Part shown: in pieces, positions 56,284 through 64,000 of the stretch | How the letters are laid out: each line of letters starts with the position of its first letter | Position numbering within the stretch: the stretch's first letter is position 1 | Assembly (NCBI RefSeq): GCF_040549485.1 | Contig: NZ_JBEPTK010000016.1 | Location: 1-64,000, forward strand | From: Constrictibacter sp. MBR-5 | GTDB lineage: Bacteria; Pseudomonadota; Alphaproteobacteria; JAJUGE01 | Direction: 5' to 3' | Length of the DNA stretch: 64,000 nucleotides | Position numbers and translations under genes: made by a program | Notes under the pieces: model-generated | Told to the model about the DNA's origin: nothing | The model's database searches: none | Seen by the model: the letters and a program-made list of their open reading frames with translations, nothing else

Positions 56284-56858
56284 ATGGCGAATGAAGCAGA
56301 CACCAAGAACATCGAGGATGTGCTGGCCGAAGTCGGCGAGGCAGCTGGCAAGGGCAATTCCGTCTCGGTAGGAGACCACTGGATGCCGTCGGACAACGGT
56401 CGCTGGGGCCGTTCCTGATCGTCCTCGCTCTGATCGCGTTCACGCCGCTCGGAGGTGTCCCGGGTTTACCCACGGTACTTGCGGTGATGGTGGTCCTGCT
56501 TGTGGGCCAGCTGCTCGTCGGCAAGAAGCGGTTCTGGCTACCCGCGATCGTCCGCCGCAGGAGCATCGCCTCGGAAATGCTCGACAAGACGATGAGCTAT
56601 GTACGTCCTGTGGCGCGAGCGGTGGACAAGGTGGTGAAACCGCGTCTGACCTTGGCTGACCGAAGGCGGCGCCGGCCGAGATTTAGCGGCTTCCTGCACG
56701 CTCGCCGCGCTGACGATCCCGCCCTTGGAGATAGTGCCATTTGCCGGTTCAGTTTCATGGGCGGCGATAGCGGCCTTCGGACTGGAGCTTCCTCGCAAAT
56801 TCTTTTCAACAGGTGCTGGTTCCGCCAGTTCGCACGGGCGATGCCGTGATGTCGGATA
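56284..56858 (+). pseudogene. exoD: ExoD-family exopolysaccharide protein, two frameshifts
   Basis: Three frames in turn give one ExoD-like protein. 56284 onward: IEDVLAEVGEAAGKGNSV. From about 56380: RSLGPFLIVLALIAFTPLGG, VPGLPTVLAVMVVLLVGQ and the RRRSIASEMLDKTMSYVRP segment. From about 56690: PPLEIVPFAGSVSWAAIAAF to a TAA at 56856-56858. ExoD proteins are small multi-helix membrane proteins linked to exopolysaccharide production and alkali tolerance. The two shifts make this copy inactive unless sequence errors are involved. Confidence 0.8.
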
Positions 56859-57616
56859 ACCTCGGCAGTCACAGCGTTAGTATAAGATCCAACGCCATCC
56901 CGACCCGGGAGAAATCATACTCCAATCTCAACGATCTCGCCGCGAATCCTCCGGCGCGGGGTGCGTTCGGCTTGGCGCTGATGGAGGCGGTAGGAGCCCC
57001 GCACTCTACCATAACGGAACTCCGCGACACCGCGAAGGACGGAGAATTCGCCTGGGCCCGGATGCTGCGCTTCAAGGCGACCGAGCCGGGCGGGCGGATG
57101 CTACGCTGGACCGGAATGCGAGCGGAAGCGGAGGCTTCGGCTAAGGGCGCCGTCCCCGAGTGCTGCTCGCCTTCGAGGGTAAACGGATCGCCGCCCTCGA
57201 CACGAGCCCGAGGTTCGACGAGGAGCCGCTGCGTGTCGACCTGGGTAGAACCTTACGCGGTGGTGATAGGTTACCAGGGCTTTGACGACTCTGGCGTGTC
57301 GCTCTCGTTCCGGCGCCGGGGCTGCTGCGGGGACAAACGGGAACGGATCCGTCGGATCTCGGTTATCCGAGCCACGATGGCGCCCTGAGAATGAGATCGA
57401 TCGAATGCGCAGAATGCCTCTCCCCATATGGTCCGCCGGGCAGTGTGCAGCCCGCCGCAAGCAGGTTCTCGGGTCCATTGCTGCGCCCCTCTCGACCTGC
57501 GGTGGATCGAGGGCGCGGCAGTTCGCGCGGGGGGATGAGCGGGTGACCCCGCCGGATGCGCTTTCCAACGTTGTCATCGAGGGCCGCTCCTGACGTTCCA
57601 GCACATGGAGGTTTCA
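56859..57616. other. Degraded coding-like stretch
   Basis: The frame from 56813 is open to 57388 without resemblance to a known protein. Around 57155-57280 another frame (VLLAFEGKRIAALDTSPRF, EEPLRVDLGRTL) looks more like real coding sequence, which suggests a decayed gene with frameshifts. No family could be named. Confidence 0.3.
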
Positions 57617-57946
57617 ATGCCGGTGTTCCGGCTCGAGCCGAACGAAGATGCCCAGGACGCCGAGCGCTGGAGCCGCAGCGCCTACCGCGGCGCCTGCCTT
57701 GTAGCGGCCGAGGATGGCGAAGCCGCCCGTCGTTATGCCGACGCGGCCTACGTCGAGACCGGGCGTGAAGGAGAGAAGTCTTCACCCTGGATGGACGATG
57801 GGCTGGTCGCATGCCGCGCGGTGGCCGCGACTGGCGAGCCGCCACCTTTGGGGTGGGTCAGGAACCAGGAGACGGGCCTCGTCACGGATGCGAAGACCGG
57901 GCGGACCTTCCACCCTGAAGGAATGGCCGGGAGGCCGACGCTTTAG
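57617..57946 (+). CDS. Small conserved hypothetical protein
   Basis: 109 residues, start fixed by GGAGG at 57607-57611. Acidic, with DAERWSRSAYRGACLVAAED and WMDDGLVACRAV. Similar short proteins with an N-terminal LEP-type start occur in alphaproteobacteria, but no role is known. It stands alone between degraded sequences. Confidence 0.6.
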   Translation: MPVFRLEPNEDAQDAERWSRSAYRGACLVAAEDGEAARRYADAAYVETGREGEKSSPWMDDGLVACRAVAATGEPPPLGWVRNQETGLVTDAKTGRTFHPEGMAGRPTL

Positions 57947-58222
57947 ATCAGGCGTCCGCTCACGACGAGCGTCCTTCTGGCTGCGAGAAGCAGGCGGGCG
58001 ATGGTGGTGGAGAGGCTGCCCTAGCGCCGCGAGATGCTGACTTGGCACGCTTGAGAGAGCGACGTCAGAGCAGGTTGGTAGACGAGGTACCCGGCGCAGC
58101 CCGAGAAGGCGAGCGCGATCATGGCGAGGACACCGTCATGGGCCATCAATGCCACGGTTCGTGAATCGCTGACCTCCGGCGCTTGGATTTGATCCGCTCG
58201 GGTGATCGGCGGTAGCGTTGGG

Positions 58223-58753
58223 ATGGCGGGGCAGACTGGTTTCTTCGACCTGGACGAGCGCTATGCGGGGGTGAGCGCCAGCGGGGATCCACTGGAACGG
58301 CTGTCGCGAGTGGATTTCGAGATCTTCCGTGGGAGCTGGAGCGAGCGCTGAAGCGGTCGGAGCTGCGCCGGGGCGGGCGTCCGCCGATGGACGTGGCGAT
58401 GATGTTCAAGGTCCTGGTGCTGCAGGCGCTGTGGAGTCTGTCGGACGAGCAGGTTGACGCCTATCGCAGTGCCGCCAACGAGCGAGCGATCGCAGCGACG
58501 GGACGTCGCTCGATAGTCCACTTCCGCAAGCCGAAGGGCCGGCCGATGTCCGGGCTGCACCGGCGCGCCAACCGCGCCCACCTCCAGGGTGGGCTCGGCG
58601 GTGGAGCCTGTGTTCGCCGAGCAGAAGACACGGATGTGCCTCTTCGTGCGCACCGTCGGCCTCTCTAGAGCGCGCAACGAGATCGGCATGGTCAATCTCG
58701 CCTACAACATGCGCCGCCTGATCCGGGTCGACGCCCGATACGCCGCCGGATAA
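58223..58753 (+). mobile_element. IS5-family transposase remnant with internal deletion
   Basis: Starts MAGQTGFFDLDERYAGV, then RGGRPPMDVAMMFKVLVLQ and ALWSLSDEQVD, the N-terminus of IS5-type transposases. The middle catalytic part is missing. A last piece, CLFVRTVGLSRARNEIGMVN and AYNMRRLIRVD, is the usual C-terminus, ending at TAA 58751-58753. Frameshifts lie near 58310 and in the joined middle. It cannot transpose. Confidence 0.85.
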
Positions 58754-59037
58754 AGGCCGAGACGGATTGAACGCGGGGCCCCGGGGCCGGAAGAGCGCCA
58801 TGAATTGACGGGGGCCGTGCCCCATCAGGCTGATGTAGGGGCGGAAAGAGCGTGCAGATCAAGCCGTCCAAACGGCAGCGTCGCTTGTCGCGTCAGTGCT
58901 TCGCTGTGGCGTTGATCGGGTAGTCTCATCGGTCCGCCGTGGCCGCTTCAAGCGCTCTTGGTCCAGCCGAAGATCCTCCGACGGCCGCTCGCCGAGCGAT
59001 CACTCCTCGGGACAGGACGTAAAGGATTGTGACGTCT
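58754..59037. other. Gap, nothing recognised
   Basis: About 284 bp between the IS5 remnant and the nicotinamidase gene. No coding or RNA feature seen. Confidence 0.3.
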
Positions 59038-59706
59038 TCAGGACCACCTGACGCTATCGGTTAGCGCGAGCACAGCGCCGGCCGCTGATATATCGTGGCG
59101 GGCGCGGGCCAGAGAACCGTCGAGATCGATCGCCCGGCAGGCATCTTCCAGGACGAGGACCTCAAAGCCTTCGCGGCGGCCGTCGATGGCGGACCACGCG
59201 ACGCAGAAATCGGTGGCGAGGCCTACGAGAAACAGACGTCGCAGACCGCGCTCGCGCAAATAGCCGGCAAGCCCAGTCGGCGTCCGCCGATCGTTCTCCC
59301 GGAAGATCGAGTAGGAATCGATCTCGCGGCGGAAGCCCTTGCGCATGATCAACGCGGCGTGAGGCAGGTGCAGGTCGGGATGGAGCGCAGCGCCGACGCT
59401 AGCCTGAACGCAGTGGTCCGGCCACAGCATCTGCTCGCCATAGGCGAGCGCAACCGTGTCGAAGGCATGCTGGCCCGGGTGCGACGAGGCGAAACTGGCG
59501 TGGCCGGCCGGATGCCAGTCCTGGGTGGCGATCACATGGTCGAAGCCGCCAGCCAACGCGTTCACCAGGGGCACGATCGCGTCGCCGTCGGGTACGGCCA
59601 GCGCGCCGCCCGGGCAGAAATCGTTCTGCACGTCCGTGACGATCAGAACATCGTCTTGAGCCGGGGTCAGATAGGCAGTCACGGCAGTTCCCCACCTCAC
59701 TGGCAT
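59038..59706 (-). CDS. pncA: Nicotinamidase/pyrazinamidase
   Basis: 222 residues. Hydrolyses nicotinamide to nicotinate for NAD salvage. Catalytic Asp in VTDVQNDFCPGG, metal-binding Asp/His in ATQDWHPAGHASFA, Lys in IMRKGF and the nucleophile Cys in VGLATDFCV; WPDHCVQ is also conserved. Length and all key residues are normal for PncA. Confidence 0.95.
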   Translation of the reverse strand: MPVRWGTAVTAYLTPAQDDVLIVTDVQNDFCPGGALAVPDGDAIVPLVNALAGGFDHVIATQDWHPAGHASFASSHPGQHAFDTVALAYGEQMLWPDHCVQASVGAALHPDLHLPHAALIMRKGFRREIDSYSIFRENDRRTPTGLAGYLRERGLRRLFLVGLATDFCVAWSAIDGRREGFEVLVLEDACRAIDLDGSLARARHDISAAGAVLALTDSVRWS

Positions 59707-59722
59707 AGATGAGGACCAAAGC

Positions 59723-59983
59723 CTATGCCCGAGGGGCGCGCCTTGTCACCGTGGAGGACGGGGCGGCCTCCACGTCGTCGCACAGGGTGCAGTCGATGCC
59801 GTGCGCCGATATGGTCCACCCTGTCGCAGTGGCGCTCTCGTATTTCCGCACCGCTTCGGTGATTGCCGCGTCGCGCGCCCCCCCGTCGTCGATGGCATAG
59901 GTGGCGAGCGGCAATCGATGCGGCCGGCCGCAGCCGTCGCAGACCTCCCGGTAGAACGTCACGCGATAATGCCGCCGGACCAT
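59723..59983 (-). CDS. Small cysteine-containing hypothetical protein
   Basis: 86 residues, GGTGGAG just before the ATG. It has CDGCGRPH near residue 15 and CTLCDD near residue 68, perhaps a metal site with four cysteines. It lies between pncA and the DUF2267 gene in the same direction. No function is known. Confidence 0.55.
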   Translation of the reverse strand: MVRRHYRVTFYREVCDGCGRPHRLPLATYAIDDGGARDAAITEAVRKYESATATGWTISAHGIDCTLCDDVEAAPSSTVTRRAPRA

Positions 59984-60040
59984 CTCTCCACCGTCCCTTC
60001 GTTTCCTGCGCAGGCGCCCACCCCGACTTACCCGTTCAGG

Positions 60041-60499
60041 TCAGGACACTGGCGCAGGACCGGCCTCGCTCGGCGTTCCGGCGAGATCGCGCAGCCCCTG
60101 CGGGAGAATGAGAACGATCTTTCCCATCTCCTCCGGATCGATCCTCTGCCACAACAGGGTGAACACTGCCCGCACGCCAGTCTCGATGTCCGGGACCGAA
60201 AGCTGAGGAAGCTCTCGACAGACGTGCTGCAGGAATGCGTCGACCGACCGCTCGCGTGTCGGGGTTTTTGATGGGCGCCAGCCCTCGTAGTAGAGACCGC
60301 GCAGGAGCATCGGCAGTTGCGCCGCCAGATGGACTGCATTCTCTGGCCCGAGCCGGTCGCGCAGCGCGTGCAGGCTCGCGCGCAGGATGCCATAGGCCAG
60401 ATGCCGGTCGTTGGTACCGACCTGTTCCATCAGTGCCTTGAGCCAGAGGTTCGTCTGCTGAACCGTCGTGTCGAATACCGGGAGCCCTGTGGTGCTCAT
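60041..60499 (-). CDS. DUF2267 protein
   Basis: 152 residues, GGAG seven bases before the ATG. Two similar helical halves: TNLWLKALMEQVGTNDRHLA with LRASLHALRDRLGPENAVHL, and the second around SVDAFLQHVCRELPQL. QLPMLLRGLYYEGW is a family hallmark. Unknown function; often found with stress proteins. Confidence 0.92.
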   Translation of the reverse strand: MSTTGLPVFDTTVQQTNLWLKALMEQVGTNDRHLAYGILRASLHALRDRLGPENAVHLAAQLPMLLRGLYYEGWRPSKTPTRERSVDAFLQHVCRELPQLSVPDIETGVRAVFTLLWQRIDPEEMGKIVLILPQGLRDLAGTPSEAGPAPVS

Positions 60500-60902
60500 G
60501 ACTCATCTCCGTGCCATAGCGTAACGATACTGAGCCGATCAACGTTCCCGCAGCGGCCCGATCCAATCGCTCCGCAATGTCGCGAATGACGCGCTTCTGT
60601 TCTACGCGATGGAGATCGACCTGCGGCGCAATGGCGTGGCGGGTACTCAGCCAAGCTCGATGAAGGCTGCGCCTCGCGTTTCATGGCAGATGTGGCCGAT
60701 ATTCGCTCTTCGCGAACTTCCCCAAATCATTACGCACCGACAGCATCTGCGACTTCCTGCTCTTGTATAGACGGCGAGGCTGCGCCTCTTTGCGCTGGAT
60801 CAAATCGAACCGTCTGTTTACGATTATTTCAGGTTCATGGGGATGAACCGGTGCAGCATGCGGTTCGAGTGAAAGCGTGACCAACCGAACCGGAGTGGCT
60901 TG
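60500..60902. other. Divergent gap
   Basis: About 400 bp, moderately AT-rich between 60700 and 60860, so promoters for both neighbours are probable. GGAG at 60892-60895 is the ribosome site of the next gene. No small gene or RNA recognised. Confidence 0.4.
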
Positions 60903-61913
60903 ATGACCGGCAACGAACCGCTACTCTTTTCCCTGCAACCCCACACGCAGTACGGTGAGAAGATCGCAGCCGCACTGGGCATCGCGCTGTGCGACTACGA
61001 AGATCGCAGGTTCGAGGACGGTGAGCATAAAGCCCGGCCGCTCGTCAGCGTTCGCGGGCGGGACGTCTATGTGCTCCAGTCCCTCTACGGCGAGCCGCGT
61101 GAAAGCCCCGACGACAAGCTCTGCCGCCTGCTCTTCTTCATCGGCACGCTGAAGGACGCCGCGGCCGCGAGCGTCACCGCCGTCGTCCCCTATCTCGCCT
61201 ATGCCCGGAAAGATCGAAGAACGCAGGCGCGGGATCCGATCACCATCCAGTATGTGGCCCGGCTGTTCGAAGCCGTCGGCACTGACCGCATCGTCACGCT
61301 GGAGGTACACAATCTGGCGGCCTACCAGAACGCCTTCCGCTGCCGGACGGAACACCTCGACTGCCGCCATCTCTTCATCCGGCATCTCCTTCCTTTGCTC
61401 GTCGAGACGGGGGCGGCTGTCGTTTCCCCCGATGCGGGCGGCGTGAAACGGGCGGAACTGTTCCGTACGGCGCTCGCCGCTGCGCTCGGACGGCCGATAC
61501 CGCTGGCATTCATGGAAAAGCAGCGCGCGTTGGGGGTCGTCTCCGGTGAGTTGCTTACCGGGGACGTTGCGGGACGGGCCGCAATCATCATCGACGACCT
61601 GATCAGCACCGGCACGACGATGCTGCGCGCCGCGCGCGCCTGCCGAAATGCGGGGGCGGGCGCGGTCTACGCGGTCGCCACGCACGGCCTGTTTGTCGGG
61701 GATGCAGGAAGGGTTCTCGACGACCCACTGTTTGATGCGGTGGTCGTGACGGACACGGTGCCTGCGTTCCGATTGCCTGAGGATCTCGTGCGCCGAAAAC
61801 TGACGGTGCTGTCCACGGCGCCCCTGGTCGGAGAGGCCATCCGCCGGATCAACGCGAACGGCTCGATCATCGAGTTGCTGTCCGATCCTGCGCTGCCCGC
61901 GTTCGACGTCTAA
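60903..61913 (+). CDS. prs: Ribose-phosphate pyrophosphokinase homologue
   Basis: 336 residues, ATG at 60903 after GGAG. The family makes PRPP from ribose 5-phosphate and ATP. Seen: RRFEDGEHKARPLVSVRG, VVPYLAYARKDRRTQARDP, SPDAGGVKRAELF and the PRPP loop IIIDDLISTGTTM. It differs from housekeeping Prs at several conserved places (LEVHNLAAYQNAF instead of a DLH-type motif), so it may be a specialised second copy. Its stop overlaps the stop of the convergent kinase gene. Confidence 0.88.
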   Translation: MTGNEPLLFSLQPHTQYGEKIAAALGIALCDYEDRRFEDGEHKARPLVSVRGRDVYVLQSLYGEPRESPDDKLCRLLFFIGTLKDAAAASVTAVVPYLAYARKDRRTQARDPITIQYVARLFEAVGTDRIVTLEVHNLAAYQNAFRCRTEHLDCRHLFIRHLLPLLVETGAAVVSPDAGGVKRAELFRTALAAALGRPIPLAFMEKQRALGVVSGELLTGDVAGRAAIIIDDLISTGTTMLRAARACRNAGAGAVYAVATHGLFVGDAGRVLDDPLFDAVVVTDTVPAFRLPEDLVRRKLTVLSTAPLVGEAIRRINANGSIIELLSDPALPAFDV

Positions 61914-62941
61914 CCGTCAGCGAGATGATCGGCATACCGCCCGGCCAGATCGACATAGGCGGCAGTACGGCCGATCCAGTGCTCGACCGTCCGGGCGCCG
62001 GGTTCCGCCATATGCCACACGCAGAGCTTGCCCCGCAGCAATGCCCGATAGGCCTTGTAGAACCAGACGAGCTGTGGGTGCACACGCTCGCCCGCTCCCT
62101 GCTGATACCGGGCGAGCACGGCCTCACCCAGCCACGCGGCGCCCAGCCGTTCGCATTCCATCGCGAAATAGGCGAGTTCATCAAGCGGGTCTAGGATGCG
62201 CAAACGCCTGTCGAACTCCAGACAGTCGATGATCGCAGGGCGATGTGCGAGATAGACGTGCTCGGGCCGAAGGTCCCCGTGACCTTCGCACAGTCGCCCC
62301 TCCGTCGCGCGTGCAGTCAGGAGGCCGGTCGCGCCGTCGACGAAGCCGAGCAGGATCGGGACCGCATGCTGCACCGCGGCAGCGAGTATCGGAACTCCGC
62401 CGATCACCTCGGCACTGGCGAGGATCTCTCCACGAAATCTGTCCCGGTAGCGATCCGCGGCCAACTCGACGCGGGGTTGGCGGCGGTAGAAGGCGAGGAG
62501 GATCTCGGCAAGTCGGATCGCGTCCGGGCGCGAAGCGCGCCGTCCGGCGACCGCCGCATCCAGCATGCGGCTGGCCTGCAACCGCTGCATCTTTACCAGC
62601 CAGTCGACGACCCGCCCCCTACCCGCCACCGACAGATCACCGTCAGAAAGTTCCGTCAGCGCGACCACGCCCAGATATACCCACGGCGCCAGCCTTCGAT
62701 TGAGACGGACTTCTTCCCGGCAGTAGAACCGGCGGGCCTGGAGCGTGCTGAAGTCGAGAAACGGGTAGTGAACCGGCTTTTTCAGCTTGAATGCGTGGCG
62801 AGGCGTGAGGAAGACCCATGACATGTGGGTTTCGATCGCCTCGACGTGCGTGGGAAGCTCCGGGTATGCACAAGGCCGTTTCAGACGTGCGACCTTCCGC
62901 CGGAGTTCTGCGTCAAGATCGGCCCGGCGACCACTATACAT
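61910..62941 (-). CDS. COG2187-type aminoglycoside-phosphotransferase-like kinase
   Basis: 343 residues. It begins with the typical HVEAIETHMSWVFLTPRHAFKLKKPV lead (the Lys of the ATP site lies in FKLKKP), then CEGHGDLRPEHVYL (catalytic loop) and IIDCLEFDRRLRILDPLDE (metal-binding part). The substrate is unknown. Such kinases often stand with universal stress or PRPP genes. No nucleotide-binding C-terminal domain is fused here. Confidence 0.85.
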   Translation of the reverse strand: MYSGRRADLDAELRRKVARLKRPCAYPELPTHVEAIETHMSWVFLTPRHAFKLKKPVHYPFLDFSTLQARRFYCREEVRLNRRLAPWVYLGVVALTELSDGDLSVAGRGRVVDWLVKMQRLQASRMLDAAVAGRRASRPDAIRLAEILLAFYRRQPRVELAADRYRDRFRGEILASAEVIGGVPILAAAVQHAVPILLGFVDGATGLLTARATEGRLCEGHGDLRPEHVYLAHRPAIIDCLEFDRRLRILDPLDELAYFAMECERLGAAWLGEAVLARYQQGAGERVHPQLVWFYKAYRALLRGKLCVWHMAEPGARTVEHWIGRTAAYVDLAGRYADHLADG

Positions 62942-62983
62942 GCCTACTCACATGCGGAACCCGATCCTCTCCACGCACCAGCT

Positions 62984-64000
62984 TCACATTTCCATCGACG
63001 GCTCGAGTGCGCGGTCCTTCTTGACCTCCGGAACCTCTGTCATGGTGGCCTCCGTAAGAAGCAGGACGCTTGCGGCGGACACCGCGTTTTCCAGGCTTAT
63101 GCGCACCACCTTTGTGGGATCGACGATGCCTGCCTCGATTAGGTCGACATATTCTTTCCGGGCGGCATCGAAACCATAATTTCCTTCACCGGCCAGCATC
63201 CGGGCGACCACGACGCCACCGTCCACGGCCGAATTCTCCGCGATCTGCCGCGCGGGAGCTTCGAGAGCGCTCTTCAGGATCCGGACGCCCGTCCGCACGT
63301 CGCCGTCGCATCCGGCCTCTTCCCGTGAGACCGGCTCGATGCAGCGCAACAGTGCGAGCCCTCCGCCGGGCACGATGCCTTCCGCCATTGCGGCCTTCGT
63401 AGCGCTGATCGCATCGTCGAGTGCCTCCTTCTTGGATTTCATCTCGGCCTCGGACGGTGCACCGACGCGGATCACGGCTACGCCCCCAGACAGCTTCGCC
63501 AACCGCTCCTGCAGCTTCTCCTTGTCATACTCTGACGTCGTCTCGTCGATCTGTCGCCGGATCTGGCCGCAGCGCGCGCGAACGTCCTGCGCGTCTCCGG
63601 CGCCGCCGACGATGATCGTGTCCTCCTTGGTGATGATCAGCCGCTTTGCGCGCCCCAACATCTCCAGCGTCATGTTTTCGAGTTTCATACCGAGATCGGC
63701 TGAAACGACCTGCCCGTGCGTCAGGATCGCGATATCCTCGAGCATGGCTCGACGGCGGTCACCGAAACCCGGCGCCTTGACGGCGGCGACCTTCAGGCCG
63801 CCACGCAGCTTGTTCACCACCAGCGTGGCGAGGGCCTCGCCCTCGACATCCTCGGCCACGACCAGCAGCGGCCGGCCGGACTGGATGACCTGCTCCAGGA
63901 GCGGGACGAGCGATTGTAGCCCCGCCAGCTTCTGTTCGTGAATCAGTATGAACGCGTCTTCGAGTTCAGCGACCATCTTCTCGACGTTCGTGACGAAGTA
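62984..64000 (-). CDS. groEL: Chaperonin GroEL, C-terminal part (runs off the window)
   Basis: About 338 codons, starting outside the window; the first visible residues read [19 protein letters not shown]. The apical and intermediate domains show [38 protein letters not shown] and [14 protein letters not shown]. The end is [11 protein letters not shown] followed by nine residues, with no Gly-Gly-Met tail. Missing that tail and the position among stress-type genes point to an accessory copy. Confidence 0.95.
   Translation of the reverse strand, partial: YFVTNVEKMVAELEDAFILIHEQKLAGLQSLVPLLEQVIQSGRPLLVVAEDVEGEALATLVVNKLRGGLKVAAVKAPGFGDRRRAMLEDIAILTHGQVVSADLGMKLENMTLEMLGRAKRLIITKEDTIIVGGAGDAQDVRARCGQIRRQIDETTSEYDKEKLQERLAKLSGGVAVIRVGAPSEAEMKSKKEALDDAISATKAAMAEGIVPGGGLALLRCIEPVSREEAGCDGDVRTGVRILKSALEAPARQIAENSAVDGGVVVARMLAGEGNYGFDAARKEYVDLIEAGIVDPTKVVRISLENAVSAASVLLLTEATMTEVPEVKKDRALEPSMEM

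Noticed and set aside
56813-57388. 191-codon frame as a real gene
   Set aside because: No ribosome site and no similarity; overlaps the ExoD end; part of the stretch codes better in another frame.

Overview
The window is GC-rich, densely packed DNA with strong third-position GC, ATGA/GTGA stop-start overlaps between genes and Shine-Dalgarno starts. The gene families (BBP2-type porin, SWIB protein, HPP, DUF2254, DUF2267, ExoD, COG2187 kinase, NarL-type regulator) fit an alphaproteobacterium, probably Rhodospirillales-like. That assignment is inference; no rRNA or tRNA gene was seen.

Left part (1-15.1 kb). A cut IS630-type transposase end is followed by a large RTX protein with a beta-helix (568-5388). 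Next come a small histidine kinase and a convergent NarL/LuxR response regulator. A giant 2553-residue protein follows (7409-15070), built of five tandem ~289-residue modules, a sugar-dehydrogenase-like beta-propeller, a sixth module and a tail.

Central part (15.2-41.3 kb), the main feature. A compact operon encodes an alginate-type polysaccharide machine: AlgA-like (GDP-mannose supply), AlgD (GDP-mannuronate), Alg8 (polymerase), Alg44 (PilZ, c-di-GMP co-polymerase), AlgG (C5-epimerase with YGVDPHD) and two PL5/AlgL-like lyases. It differs strongly from the Pseudomonas/Azotobacter layout. No AlgE, AlgX or AlgI/J/F acetylation gene is visible. The outer-membrane protein is a BBP2-like barrel. 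Four large Sel1-repeat proteins are present, and the AlgG and first AlgL-like proteins carry extra helical N-terminal halves of 400-700 residues. Three further genes (GT2 polyprenyl-phosphate glycosyltransferase, GtrA, multi-spanning GT-C-like protein) look like a Gtr-type side-chain glycosylation module. My main proposal is that this locus makes an alginate-like polymer that is decorated in the periplasm by glycosylation rather than acetylation. Control could come from c-di-GMP (Alg44) and perhaps the neighbouring two-component pair.

Right part (41.3-64 kb). This is an accessory region with degraded mobile elements (IS110 and IS5 remnants, a truncated serine recombinase inside a cut PEP-mutase-family gene, scattered copies of a recombinase-associated segment). 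Cargo and stress-type genes are SWIB, SRPBCC, an orphan eCIS-core (DUF4157) protein, a receiver protein, an alpha/beta hydrolase, HPP, a molybdopterin oxidoreductase with a C-terminal helical domain, a phospholipase-D-family protein, DUF389, DUF2254 (frameshifted), ExoD (frameshifted), nicotinamidase, DUF2267, a PRPP-synthetase homologue, a COG2187 kinase and the C-terminal part of a GroEL that runs off the window.
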